Source: Jatrophihabitans cynanchi
GTDB lineage: Bacteria; Actinomycetota; Actinomycetes; Mycobacteriales; Jatrophihabitantaceae
Length of the DNA: 64,000 nucleotides
Direction of reading: 5' to 3'
NCBI RefSeq assembly: GCF_027247405.1
Contig: NZ_CP097463.1
Coordinates: 3,162,001-3,226,000, forward strand
Shown: positions 48,124 to 57,134 of the stretch, piece after piece
Position numbering within the stretch: the stretch's first letter is position 1
Layout: each line of letters opens with the position of its first letter
Made by a program: the position numbers and the translations under genes
The notes under the pieces: generated by a model
The model's database searches: none
The model's input: only the letters and a program-made list of their open reading frames with translations
Told to the model about the DNA's origin: nothing

Positions 48124-49222
48124 GCAGGTGTTGTCCTACCGGGTGGCGGCGCAGGGCCTGTACCGCGACGCCACCCGGACGGATCGGCTGGCCGTGCTCG
48201 ACTTCGGCGTGCAGGACTCCGCGGGCGAGCAGGCCAGGCTGGCGTTCGACGCGCGGTTGAGCAAGCCGCCGGCCGCCGAGGCGTTCGGGCCCGGCAAGCC
48301 ACTGGCGCTCGTCTGGTCGCTGCGCGGCGCGCCGCACGTGCACCGGCGCGCCGGCCTGGACGCGCTGGCCGGTGCGCTGTACCCGCTGTCCGAGCAGGAC
48401 GCGGCGGGACGGCTCAACGAGACCGGCCCCAGCGTGGCGCGCGCCGGCATCAGCGCCCTGGACCAGTACGCGATCGCGGTGCGCGAGCTGCGCGCGGCAG
48501 TACGCGCGCCCACCGGTAAGGGTGCGGTGAGCACCGCCGTGTCGCGTGCCATCCCGCCCGTCATGCTGCGCGATTGCCGTCCGTGCAAGGCGAAACACAT
48601 CTCCGACTCGGCGATGCGCGCGCCCTCGCTGGCCGCCGGGCTGGAGCTCGTCCCGGACACCGCGCCGCCGGTGTTGCAGCGCCGCCCGGGCGCGCGGGTG
48701 CCCACGCGGCCCGACCGCGACGCGCTCCGGGAGCTGGCGCTGCGCTACCTGACCCTGCTCGGTCCGGCCACCCCGGCCGACGTCGCCGGCTATCTCGGCG
48801 CACGCCGGGCCGACCTGATGCAGGTCTGGCCGGAGGAGCTCGTCGAGGTGAGCGTCGACGGGCGGCGGGCCTGGCTGCCGGGCGCGCAGCAGGACGACGT
48901 CGCCGGCGCGCAGCCGGCCGAGCTGGTGCGGCTGCTCGGCGGGTTCGACCCGTTCCTGCAGGCCCGCGACCGCGACCTGATCGTCCCGGACAAGGCGGCG
49001 CAGAAGGCGCTGTGGCCGGTGCTCGGGCGCCCGGGCGCGCTGTTCGTCGACGGCGAGGTGGTCGGCACGTGGCGTCCCAAGTCGTCCGGCCGCAAGCTCA
49101 CCGTCCAGGTCGAGGCGTTCGCGCCGCTGCCGGCGTCGGTCTGGACGTCGGTCGCGGCCGAGGCCGAGCGGGTCGGCGCGGTGCGCGGCGCGACCGACGT
49201 GAGCGTGACCCGAGCGCAGTGA
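48107..49222 (+). CDS. Winged-helix DNA-binding domain protein (HTH_42)
   Basis: 371-aa protein of the COG3214/HTH_42 superfamily, which includes AlkZ-type DNA glycosylases. Features: LTREQVLSYRVAAQGLYRD, LALVWSLRGAPHVHRRAG, PPVLQRRPGARVPTRPDRDA, LLGPATPADVAGYLGARRADL and GGFDPFLQARDRDLIVPD. I do not see a clear AlkZ catalytic QxQ/QxD motif, so glycosylase activity is uncertain. GTG at 48107 lies inside the DUF3224 gene end. Confidence 0.82.
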   Translation: MKLTREQVLSYRVAAQGLYRDATRTDRLAVLDFGVQDSAGEQARLAFDARLSKPPAAEAFGPGKPLALVWSLRGAPHVHRRAGLDALAGALYPLSEQDAAGRLNETGPSVARAGISALDQYAIAVRELRAAVRAPTGKGAVSTAVSRAIPPVMLRDCRPCKAKHISDSAMRAPSLAAGLELVPDTAPPVLQRRPGARVPTRPDRDALRELALRYLTLLGPATPADVAGYLGARRADLMQVWPEELVEVSVDGRRAWLPGAQQDDVAGAQPAELVRLLGGFDPFLQARDRDLIVPDKAAQKALWPVLGRPGALFVDGEVVGTWRPKSSGRKLTVQVEAFAPLPASVWTSVAAEAERVGAVRGATDVSVTRAQ

Positions 49223-49262
49223 ACAGCGCCGGCGGCAGCCGGCGACGTGAGAGAGGGAACTG

Positions 49263-49781
49263 ATGAGCCAGACACTGAGCGCGGAGCGGGCCGACCTGCT
49301 GGAGTCGCTGAACCGGCACCGGTTCTTCCTGCTGCAGACGGCCCGTGACCTCACCGACACCCAGGCGGCCGAGCGGAGCACGGTGAGCGCGCTGTGCATC
49401 GGTGGCCTGATCAAGCATGTCAGCGCGACCGAGAAGCGGTGGATCGAGTTCGCCCAGCACGGCCCGTCGGCGATGCCGGCGTGGAGCGACGCGGACCCGT
49501 CCGCCTTCGAGGAGCACGCGGCCGGCTTCCGCATGCAGCCGGCCGAGACGCTCGCGGGCCTGCGCGCCGACTACGCCGCCGTGGCCGAGCAGACGAACGC
49601 GCTGGTGGCCAGCCTCGACCTGGACGCCTCGCAGCCGCTGCCCGAGGCGCCGTGGTTCCCGCCGGGAGCGCGATGGACTGTGCGCCGCGTGCTGCTGCAC
49701 ATCATCGCCGAGACGGCCCAGCACGCCGGGCATGCCGACATCATCCGCGAGGCGATCGACGGCGCGAAGACGATGGGCTGA
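49263..49781 (+). CDS. DinB-family protein (DUF664)
   Basis: Four-helix-bundle protein of 172 aa, DinB/YfiT-like putative metal-dependent enzyme. LIKHVSATEKRWIE and LLHIIAETAQHAGHADIIREA provide the His triad typical of this fold. Some actinobacterial members are mycothiol-dependent, which would fit mca nearby, but specificity is unknown. ATG at 49263 follows GAGAGGGAA. Likely same operon as the two preceding genes (40-base gap). Confidence 0.88.
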   Translation: MSQTLSAERADLLESLNRHRFFLLQTARDLTDTQAAERSTVSALCIGGLIKHVSATEKRWIEFAQHGPSAMPAWSDADPSAFEEHAAGFRMQPAETLAGLRADYAAVAEQTNALVASLDLDASQPLPEAPWFPPGARWTVRRVLLHIIAETAQHAGHADIIREAIDGAKTMG

Positions 49782-49807
49782 GGCCGCCCGCGGCCGGCGC
49801 TACGCGC

Positions 49808-50200
49808 TCAGCCGGCGAACGTCGAGGAGTCGAGGCTGTAGTCGCGGTGCACGGTCGCGACCCGCACCCGGTAGTCGCCGTACCAGCGTTCGCGTCCCAG
49901 CCGCTGCGCGCCCACGTGCGCCGCGACCTGCTTCCAGGCGAGGGCGGCCTGCTCGTCGCGCCAGTACGACACCGTGATCCCCACGTCTTGGCGGGCGGAC
50001 TCCATGCCGAGATACCCGGGTTGCCGCGGGGCGAGCTCTTCCATCGCGTCGGACATCGCGCCGTATCCGTTGTCGCCGTCCGTGCGCGTCGAGGTGAAGA
50101 TCACCGCGACGTACGGCGGCTCCGGCGTGTCGGCAAACGGCGTGTCGGCAAACGGCGTGTCGGCAAACGGCGTGTCGACAAACGGCGTGTCGGCAGTCAT
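49808..50200 (-). CDS. Antibiotic biosynthesis monooxygenase-like protein
   Basis: 130-aa dimeric ferredoxin-fold (ABM superfamily) protein: YVAVIFTSTRTDGDNGY, ELAPRQPGYLGMESARQ, GITVSYWRDEQAALAWKQVA, WYGDYRVRVATV. The N-terminus is an expanded FADTP repeat encoded by 15-base units (50124-50193). ATG at 50200. Such proteins act as small monooxygenases or heme degraders; function here is unknown. Convergent with the DinB-like gene. Confidence 0.85.
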   Translation of the reverse strand: MTADTPFVDTPFADTPFADTPFADTPEPPYVAVIFTSTRTDGDNGYGAMSDAMEELAPRQPGYLGMESARQDVGITVSYWRDEQAALAWKQVAAHVGAQRLGRERWYGDYRVRVATVHRDYSLDSSTFAG

Positions 50201-50283
50201 GGCCCCGAGCCTGCCAGAGGCGGCGAACGAGATTCGACGGGCGCGCTGCCCCGGCGGCCCCCCAACCGCTAGCTTCGCCAGTT

Positions 50284-52182
50284 ATGACCATCCCTGCACC
50301 GGCGGCGCCGTCGGCCGGAGCATCGCCCTGGCGCGGCCGGACGCTGTGGGCGCGCAGCCGTGCGGCGCCGCTGCGCGCGTTCTTGCGCACCGAGTCCGCA
50401 AGTGCGGGCGTGCTGGTCGCCGCGGTGGTGGCTGCGCTGATCTGGGCCAACGTCGACGCCTCGGGCTACCACTCGGTATGGCAGACCCAGTTCGGCTTGC
50501 GGTTGGGCAGCGCCGGCGTCACCCGCGACCTGCAGACCTGGATCAACAGTGCGTTGATGACGCTGTTCTTCCTGGTGGTGGGGCTGGAGACGCGCCGCGA
50601 GTTCGATCTCGGTGACCTGCGTGAGCGCCGCCGGTTCGTGCTGCCGCTCGCGGCCGGACTGGTGGGCATGCTCGTCCCGGTGCTGATCTACCTGGCGGTC
50701 AACGCCGGCCGGCCCAGCGCGCATGGCTGGGGCGTGGCCATGTCCACCGACACCGCCCTCGCGCTCGGCCTGTTGGCCCTGCTCGGCCGAAACGTCCCGT
50801 ACCGCGCGCGGGTGTTCCTGCTGACCGTGTTCGTCGTCGACGATCTCGCCGCGCTGGTGGTGATCGCCGTCGTCTACAGCGGGCGGATCGCCGTGCTACC
50901 ACTCGGGATCGCCCTTGCGGTCTTCGCCGTCGTGATCGTGACCGCGCGGCTCGGGATATCGCATCGCGTGCTCTACGCGGGGCTCGGCGCCTGCATGTGG
51001 GGCGCGCTGTTCGCCAGTGGCGTGGACCCGATCGTGACCGGGCTCGTCATCGGCCTGGTCGCGCCCGCGTACACGCCGAACCGCGACGAACTGGAGGCGG
51101 CGACAGGACTGGTGCGGCGGTTCCGGGAACAACCCACCCCCGCGCTCGCCCGTGACGCCGCGACCGGGCTGACCGGCACCTTGTCCCCGAACGAACGGAT
51201 GCAGAGCTTCTTCCACCCCTGGACGAGCTATGTCATCGTTCCGCTGTTCGCGCTGGCCAACGCCGGCATCGTCCTTGACGGCCACTTCCTCGCGCACGCC
51301 TACACGGCGCCCGTCACCCTGGGCGTCCTGCTCGGCTACCTCGCCGGCAAGCCGCTCGCGGTGGTCGCCACGTCGTGGCTGGTCGCGCGGCTCAGCCGCG
51401 GGCGGATCGTGCCTCCGGTCGGCTGGGCCGCCGTACTGGGTAGCGGAACGATCGCCGGTATCGGCTTCACCGTCGCGTTGTTGATCGCCGACCGGGCCTT
51501 CGAGGGGCCGCAGTTGGCCGAGGCCAAGCTCGGTGCGCTCACCGCCGCATTCGTCGCCGCGCTGCTGACAGGGGCGGTCTACCGAACGGCCGGCCTGCTG
51601 CCGCCCGCCCGGCGCGCGCGTGCCCTGCTCGGGGACGCGCGGGTGGTTCAGGACCTGATACCCGAGGTGGACCCGGTGCGCGACCACATCCGCGGACCGG
51701 CCGAGGCGGCGATCACGCTGATCGAGTTCGGGGACTTCGAATGCCCGTACTGCGGCCGCGCCGAGCAGGTGGTGCGCGAACTCCTCGACGACACCGGCAT
51801 CCGCTTCGTGTTCCGTCACCTACCGCTGGGCGACGTGCATCCGGGAGCACAACTGGCGGCCGAGGCGACCGAAGCAGCCGGGGCGCAGGGCGCCTTCTGG
51901 CCGATGCACGACCTGCTCATGCGCAATCAGGACGACCTCAGCGTCCGGAAACTGGTCGGCCTCGCGGCCGAACTCGGACTCGACACCGAGCAGTTCCGGT
52001 CGGACCTGACCCGGCACAGCTACGCGACGCGGGTGGCTCAGGACGTCGAATCCGCCGATGTGAGCGGCGTGTCCGGCACGCCGACGTTCTTCGTGAACGG
52101 TCAACGGCACTACGGGGCGTTCGATCTCGACACGCTGTCCGAGGCGATCATGGCCGCGCGGGCGGCGCTGGCAGCGCGCTGA
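50284..52182 (+). CDS. nhaA: NhaA Na+/H+ antiporter fused to DsbA-like thioredoxin domain
   Basis: 632-aa fusion. The NhaA part (about 30-435) has ion-site aspartates in MSTDTALALGLL and VFVVDDLAALVVIAV, and about 11-12 membrane segments. The C-terminal DsbA/DSBA-like domain (about 455-632) has active site FECPYCGRAEQVV and cis-Pro segment SGVSGTPTFFVNGQ. This fusion is known in actinobacteria; the thiol domain may sense or adjust redox state of the transporter. The C-terminus would be cytoplasmic or extracellular depending on segment count. ATG at 50284. Confidence 0.93.
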   Translation: MTIPAPAAPSAGASPWRGRTLWARSRAAPLRAFLRTESASAGVLVAAVVAALIWANVDASGYHSVWQTQFGLRLGSAGVTRDLQTWINSALMTLFFLVVGLETRREFDLGDLRERRRFVLPLAAGLVGMLVPVLIYLAVNAGRPSAHGWGVAMSTDTALALGLLALLGRNVPYRARVFLLTVFVVDDLAALVVIAVVYSGRIAVLPLGIALAVFAVVIVTARLGISHRVLYAGLGACMWGALFASGVDPIVTGLVIGLVAPAYTPNRDELEAATGLVRRFREQPTPALARDAATGLTGTLSPNERMQSFFHPWTSYVIVPLFALANAGIVLDGHFLAHAYTAPVTLGVLLGYLAGKPLAVVATSWLVARLSRGRIVPPVGWAAVLGSGTIAGIGFTVALLIADRAFEGPQLAEAKLGALTAAFVAALLTGAVYRTAGLLPPARRARALLGDARVVQDLIPEVDPVRDHIRGPAEAAITLIEFGDFECPYCGRAEQVVRELLDDTGIRFVFRHLPLGDVHPGAQLAAEATEAAGAQGAFWPMHDLLMRNQDDLSVRKLVGLAAELGLDTEQFRSDLTRHSYATRVAQDVESADVSGVSGTPTFFVNGQRHYGAFDLDTLSEAIMAARAALAAR

Positions 52183-52197
52183 CTGCCTGCCCACAGC

Positions 52198-52413
52198 TCA
52201 GGCCGCGCGGGCGGCGTGCAGGGCGCGCGAGTGTGCCGTGATCGCCTCGTGCAACCGGTCCGCGGCCGCGGTGATCCAGGCGTCGACGTGGCTCTGGTGG
52301 GCGAAGTGCAGCGCGCACTCGGCGTCGTACATGCGGCGTTCGGCGTCGCGCAACTCGCTCGCCGGTACGTATCCGGCGAGCGGCACGCCAGCCGGCTGGC
52401 TCGTGGTGGTCAC
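52198..52413 (-). CDS. Small hypothetical protein
   Basis: 71-aa soluble helical protein, Ala- and His-rich (CALHFAHQSHVDAWITAAAD). Not recognised. Support: an AGGAGG at 52419-52424 spaced 6 bases before the GTG at 52413, and the frame fills the gap between nhaA and arfB. No signal or membrane segment. Confidence 0.6.
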   Translation of the reverse strand: MTTTSQPAGVPLAGYVPASELRDAERRMYDAECALHFAHQSHVDAWITAAADRLHEAITAHSRALHAARAA

Positions 52414-52482
52414 CGCGACCTCCTGACAGAGAACTGTTCGCTCAGGAGGTTCGGCGGCCCGGGTTGATACTTGAGCCGAACG

Positions 52483-52932
52483 TCACGCACTGTCCGGATC
52501 GCGACGCCCGCGCCCGGCCTTCAGGTCCCCGCGGCGGCGTTTGCTGTCCAGCCGCCGCTCGCGCGCTGCCCGGCTCGGCCGGGTCGGGCGGCGCACCGGG
52601 GCGGGCGGGGTCAGCGCAGCGGCGAGCAGCGCCCCCAGCCGGGCGCGTGCGGCCGTCCGGTTCTGGCGTTGCGAGCGGTGTTCCGAGGCGACGAGCACCA
52701 CGGCGCCGTCGACGACACGGCGTCCCAGCCGCTCGATCAGCTGGGTGCGCTGCACGTCGGTCAGGGCAGTCGAAGCGGCGAGGTCCCAGCGCAGTTCGAC
52801 CCTGCTGTCGGTCGTGTTCACGCCCTGGCCGCCCGGGCCGGACGAGCGGCTGAACCGCTCGATCAGCTCGGCGGCCGGGACGACCAGTCCGTCGGGCAGC
52901 CCCCGCTGCGGCCGCAGGACCAGGTCGGTCAC
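52483..52932 (-). CDS. arfB: Alternative ribosome-rescue factor ArfB
   Basis: 149-aa peptidyl-tRNA hydrolase-like release factor (YaeJ/ICT1) that frees stalled ribosomes. GGQ region RSSGPGGQGVNTTDSRVELR, then a basic C-terminal tail (RAARERRLDSKRRRGDLKAGRG) that enters the mRNA channel. GTG at 52932 overlaps the stop of the peptidase gene (GTGA). Independent of tmRNA. Confidence 0.94.
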   Translation of the reverse strand: MTDLVLRPQRGLPDGLVVPAAELIERFSRSSGPGGQGVNTTDSRVELRWDLAASTALTDVQRTQLIERLGRRVVDGAVVLVASEHRSQRQNRTAARARLGALLAAALTPPAPVRRPTRPSRAARERRLDSKRRRGDLKAGRGRRDPDSA

Positions 52933-54422
52933 GGCAGCGCTGGCGTGCCCTGCGCGTGCCGCATCCAAGCGGTGATCTCGTCCGGATCGCGGGGCAGCCC
53001 GGCGGACAGGTTGACCGGAGAGCCGTCGGTGACCGCGATGTCGTCCTCGATCCGCACCCCGATGCCGCGCAACTCGGCCGGGGCGGTGCGGTCGTTGACC
53101 TGGAAGTACAGCCCGGGTTCCACGGTGAGCACGTGCCCGGCTGCCAGGGTGCCCTCGCGGTAGGCCTGTTCGCGTGCCTGCGCGCAGTCGTGCACGTCGA
53201 TGCCGAGCATGTGCGACGTGCCGTGCAGCGTGTACCGCCGGTGCAGCCCGGCACCCGGCCGCTCCGGGTCGGCGTCGCAGGACACCGCGGCCGGCACCGG
53301 CAAGATCCCCCAGCTGTGCAGGTAATCGGCGAGCACCCACATCGCCGCCCGGTGCGCGGCCAGGAAGTCCGCGCCCGCCTTGACCTCGCTGATGCCCGCG
53401 ATCTGCGCCTCCTGCACCGCGCGGTAGACACGCAGCTGTTCCGGCGTCCACTCGCCGGTCACCGGCATGGTGCGGGTGACGTCGGCGGTGTACAGCTCGT
53501 CGGTCTCCACGCCCATGTCCGCGAGCAGCAGTTGCCCGGACCGGATCTGCCCGTGGTTGCGCCACCAGTGCAGCGTCGTGGCGTGCCGGCCGGCGCCGAC
53601 GATCGAGGTGTAGCCCACCTCGTTGCCCTCCAGCCGGGCGCGCCGCCAGAACGTCCCCTCCAGCCAGCGTTCGCCGCGTACCGGCCGGTCGAGCACGTTC
53701 GGCAGCTCGCGCGCCACGTCGGCGAAGCCGCGCGCGGTGATCTCGCACGCCTGTTGCAGCCGGGCCAGCTCCCACTCGTCCTTGACGAGGCGCAGCTCGT
53801 CGATCACCTCGGCGAGCGAGCCGGCGCTGGCGTGCGGCAGCTGCGCGTCGACGGATCGGTCGATGCCGGTGAGCACCGCCGTCGCCCGACCGCGGTGGGC
53901 GCGCAGGTCGTCGGCGAGGGCGGCGAGCGGGCGGGTCGCCAGGTCCAGTGCGGCGGACGTGTCGGCCAGGTCGGGCACGTTGCCGACCCACACCGCGCCG
54001 TGCGTCCGGCTGGTGAAGTAGCCGACGTCGCCGGGCTGGGCATATTCGCGCACGTACAGCGTGGCCTCGTGACCGGTCGGTGCGGGCGCCAGGACCAGGA
54101 CGGCGTCGGCAACCGTCTCGCCGGTGAGCCAGGTGAACGCGCTGTTCGCCCGGAACGGGTAGTCGGTGTCGTTGGCGCGAGCGGCCAGGCCGCCGGCCGG
54201 CACGACCAGCACGGTGCCGGGGAACCTCGCCGACAGCGCCGCGCGGCGTGCCCGCGCGTACGGCCCCACGCCGGTCTGCGCCGGGTGCGGCATCGGGGGC
54301 GCCGGGTCCCAGTCCTGGGCGATCGCGGCGCGCAGGTGCTCGGCCATCGGGATGTCGTAGGACGTGCTGCCGCCGGCCTCCGGCATCTCGCCGGCGGATT
54401 CGGGGGTGTCGCTCTGGCTCAT
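52929..54422 (-). CDS. pepP: Xaa-Pro aminopeptidase (M24B)
   Basis: Metallopeptidase of 497 aa removing N-terminal residues before proline. The N-terminal aminopeptidase-P domain (about 45-200) includes NDTDYPFRANSAFTWLTG. The pita-bread domain supplies five ligands: Asp and Asp in LLADMGVETDELYTADVTRT, His in GTSHMLGIDVHD, Glu in LTVEPGLYF and Glu in VRIEDDIAVT. ATG at 54422 is followed by a short acidic leader. Overlaps arfB at the 3' end. Confidence 0.95.
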   Translation of the reverse strand: MSQSDTPESAGEMPEAGGSTSYDIPMAEHLRAAIAQDWDPAPPMPHPAQTGVGPYARARRAALSARFPGTVLVVPAGGLAARANDTDYPFRANSAFTWLTGETVADAVLVLAPAPTGHEATLYVREYAQPGDVGYFTSRTHGAVWVGNVPDLADTSAALDLATRPLAALADDLRAHRGRATAVLTGIDRSVDAQLPHASAGSLAEVIDELRLVKDEWELARLQQACEITARGFADVARELPNVLDRPVRGERWLEGTFWRRARLEGNEVGYTSIVGAGRHATTLHWWRNHGQIRSGQLLLADMGVETDELYTADVTRTMPVTGEWTPEQLRVYRAVQEAQIAGISEVKAGADFLAAHRAAMWVLADYLHSWGILPVPAAVSCDADPERPGAGLHRRYTLHGTSHMLGIDVHDCAQAREQAYREGTLAAGHVLTVEPGLYFQVNDRTAPAELRGIGVRIEDDIAVTDGSPVNLSAGLPRDPDEITAWMRHAQGTPALP

Positions 54423-54461
54423 ATCCCCGAGTCTAGGGCGGATTGAAGTTAGCCTCGACGG

Positions 54462-55508
54462 ATGGAGCCAGCCGACCAGTCGACCCTTTCGTCGCCCTCC
54501 GGACCTGCCCAGGACCAGGTGCGGACCTACCGCATCCGCCCGTGGCTCGTCGCGCTCACCGCGCTGTTCGCGGAGCTGGTGGTGATCGCCGCCGTCGACA
54601 ACCAGGGCGTGGCGGGTGCGCTGCGGAACTATCTGAAAGACCCGGCGCACCGGTTCGCGGACTACTCGCGCGGTGCCCTGGACGCGGCGTTGACGTTCTC
54701 GTGGCGCTTCGCCCCCGCGCACGGGCAGGCGACGCACGAGTGGGCGGCGCAGCTCGCCGGCATCGGCACGCTGCTGCTGCTGACCCTGCTCGCCGTCGCG
54801 GTGGTGGCGCGCGGGGTGGGCGGGTTCGGCCGGGTGCTGGTGTCGGTCTGGGCCGTCGTCGCGATCCTGACGCCGGTGGCGATCATGGTGCGCAACGTGA
54901 TCGTCGTCCCGTCGACGCCGGGCCCGTTGCAGTCGCGGATCGGGCAGTCGGTGTACGGCTATCCGGACTTCGGCCCGGTCCTCGTCGCCGGGCTGGCGCT
55001 GGGGTTGGTGACCGGCCTGGTCGCGGCGATCGTCGCGTTGCTGAGCCGCCGCGCGATCGGCGGCGCTGCGGCAGGCGGCGCGCCGCGTGACGACGAGGCG
55101 GACGAGTACTTCGACACGGCCTTCGCGCCCCGCTACGACACCGAGGCGACCACGCAGTTCCCCCGTACGCCGCAGCAGCGGGCGCCGGGCGACGAACCCA
55201 CCCACCAGCTGCCGACCTACCAGCAGCCCGCGTACCGGCAGCCGGACGAGCAATCGCAGTACGGGCAACAGGCGTACGGGCAGCAGCGCACCGAGCAGCA
55301 GCCGGCGTACGAGTACCGGCAGCCGCAGCGCGATCCGGCGGCCTCCGATCCGGCGGCCTCCGATCCGGCGGCCTCCGATCCGGACGCGCCGCAGCGGCCG
55401 GCAGTGCAGCGGTCCGCGGCGCAGGAGCCTGCCGAGCAGCCGACGGCGGAGCAGCGGGCGGTGTACCCGGGTGATCCGGCCGCCCGGCGTCGCGCCGACC
55501 AGCAGTAG
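54462..55508 (+). CDS. Four-helix membrane protein with Gln/Pro-rich tail
   Basis: 348-aa protein. About four membrane segments between residues 25 and 195 (PWLVALTALFAELVVIAAV, LLLLTLLAVAVVARGV, VSVWAVVAILTPVAIMV, VLVAGLALGLVTGLVAAIVAL), then a cytoplasmic tail rich in Gln, Tyr, Pro, with DPAAS repeats (three 15-base units, 55336-55383). Not recognised. Divergent from the peptidase gene. Similar Pro/Gln tails occur in actinobacterial envelope and division proteins, so this is speculation. Confidence 0.8.
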   Translation: MEPADQSTLSSPSGPAQDQVRTYRIRPWLVALTALFAELVVIAAVDNQGVAGALRNYLKDPAHRFADYSRGALDAALTFSWRFAPAHGQATHEWAAQLAGIGTLLLLTLLAVAVVARGVGGFGRVLVSVWAVVAILTPVAIMVRNVIVVPSTPGPLQSRIGQSVYGYPDFGPVLVAGLALGLVTGLVAAIVALLSRRAIGGAAAGGAPRDDEADEYFDTAFAPRYDTEATTQFPRTPQQRAPGDEPTHQLPTYQQPAYRQPDEQSQYGQQAYGQQRTEQQPAYEYRQPQRDPAASDPAASDPAASDPDAPQRPAVQRSAAQEPAEQPTAEQRAVYPGDPAARRRADQQ

Positions 55509-55512
55509 CCGC

Positions 55513-56682
55513 TCAGCCGAGAACGGTGAAGCCGATCCCTGCTTGCTGCAACCGGCGGGTCAAGGCTTCCCCCATTGCGGCGACTGTGGTGAGCTGCCCG
55601 GACGCCGGCGGCAACGGGTCGTACGCCAGGCACAGCGCAGACTCGGCGAGCATCGTCGCGGTCTCGCCGTAGCCCGGATCGCCGCCGGACACCCTGGTGA
55701 CGACGCGCTGTCCGCCGCCGGTACCTACGAAGGTCACGGTGAACCAGCTGCGCGCACGCCGCTGCGCACTCGGGCCGGCACCCTGCGGGAAACGCCGCAA
55801 CACTGCCCGCCGCAGCGGCGCGACCTGGGCCGCGGCGAGCAGCGCACCGACCCCGGCCACCCCGCCCACCGCCGTCCACAGGTGCGGTACCGAGGCGTAG
55901 TGCGAGTAGCCGAAGTCGGGCCCGTATTCCGCCGACGCGCGCGCCGAGCGCGCCACCACCTGCCCGTCGATCGTCGGCAGCGGGATCGCCCAGCCGCCGT
56001 TGACCGGGTCGCGGCCGGGACGTCCGGGCAGGTAGCGGGCGGTGCGCCCGGACGGCCCCGGCTCGCGCGCTCGCCGTTCTCGGGCGACTGCCAGGTTCTG
56101 CCGGCCGCGGGACATCGCGCCCAGCGCCGAGTGGACGGTTCCGCCGGAGACCATGCCCGACGCGCGCACGTAGCCGGCGACCCGCAGCGGCACGTCGGCG
56201 GGCAGTTGCCGCACGGTGAAGTAGGCGCCCAGATCGTGCGGCACCGAGTCGAAACCGCACGAGTGAACCAGTCGCGCGCCGGTCTGCACCGCGCGCGCGT
56301 GGTGGCGCAGGTAGGTGGTGTCGACGAACTCCGGCTCGCCGCACAAGTCGAGGTAGTCGGTGCCTGCCTCGGCGCACGCCGCGACCAGCGGGTAGCCGAG
56401 CTGCACGTACGGTCCGACGGTCGTGATGACGACCCGCGCGCGCCCGGCGACCTCGCGGACGGTGACGGGGTCCGTCACGTCCGCCCGAACCAGTTCGAGC
56501 GTCGCCAGTGCCGGGTCGATCGCCGCGACCCGCTCGCGCACCCGCTGCAGCTTGTCCGGGATGCGTCCGGCAAGTGCCCAACGGCCGCCGCGCGGCATGG
56601 TGCGGGCCAGGTACTCGGCGGTCAGCCCGCCGGTGAACCCGGTTGCGCCGAACAGGATCAGATCGAGCTCGCGTCCTGCCAT
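55513..56682 (-). CDS. Saccharopine dehydrogenase-like / trans-acting enoyl reductase family
   Basis: 389-aa NAD(P)-binding protein. Rossmann start LILFGATGFTGGLTAEYLA, then TVGPYVQLGYPLVAACAEAG, YLDLCGEPEFVDTTYL, HSCGFDSVPHDLGAYF. This is the group that includes mycobacterial trans-acting enoyl reductases of lipid synthesis; the substrate here is unknown. ATG at 56682 is chosen because codons further upstream in frame run into a minisatellite. Converges with the membrane protein gene (4-base gap). Confidence 0.88.
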   Translation of the reverse strand: MAGRELDLILFGATGFTGGLTAEYLARTMPRGGRWALAGRIPDKLQRVRERVAAIDPALATLELVRADVTDPVTVREVAGRARVVITTVGPYVQLGYPLVAACAEAGTDYLDLCGEPEFVDTTYLRHHARAVQTGARLVHSCGFDSVPHDLGAYFTVRQLPADVPLRVAGYVRASGMVSGGTVHSALGAMSRGRQNLAVARERRAREPGPSGRTARYLPGRPGRDPVNGGWAIPLPTIDGQVVARSARASAEYGPDFGYSHYASVPHLWTAVGGVAGVGALLAAAQVAPLRRAVLRRFPQGAGPSAQRRARSWFTVTFVGTGGGQRVVTRVSGGDPGYGETATMLAESALCLAYDPLPPASGQLTTVAAMGEALTRRLQQAGIGFTVLG

Positions 56683-56740
56683 CGGGCCAGCGTAGATGCG
56701 GGCGCGCCCCCGACGCGCTAGCGGACGCGGCAGCAACGCG

Positions 56741-56895
56741 CAGCGGTGCAGAGCGGCGCAGAGCGGCGCAGAGCAGCGCAGAGCAGCGCAGAGCAGCGCA
56801 GAGCAGCGCACAGCAGCGCACAGCAGCGCTCAGCAGAAGAGGCAGCGGAAGAGGCAGCGGAAGAGGCAGCGGAAGAGGCAGCGGAAGAAGCAGCA
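56741..56895. repeat. Compound minisatellite (10-bp and 12-bp units)
   Basis: About nine units of GAGCAGCGCA-type 10-mers (56741-56835) run into five units of GAAGAGGCAGCG (56836-56895). The rest of the 450-base gap up to 57134 holds a hairpin CGGGCTCTGCA (56913-56923) with 56936-56946 and no gene I can support. Confidence 0.92.
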
Positions 56896-57134
56896 GTACT
56901 TGTCGGATCGGTCGGGCTCTGCAGGCAAGAATGCATGCAGAGCCCGATCGGCCCGACGACATGTGCGCCGGCGCCGGGCGTCGGCACGCGCGTCAGCCAC
57001 GGATGCACCGGCGGAGCCTGTTACCTGGCTGTTTGGAGCACGTCCGCGAACGGGTATGCCAACGGCAACCGATTCGCCTCGTGTGTGCCGGAAACCCCGA
57101 GCCATGCGCGGCGGACCAAGCAAGGGAGCAGGAC

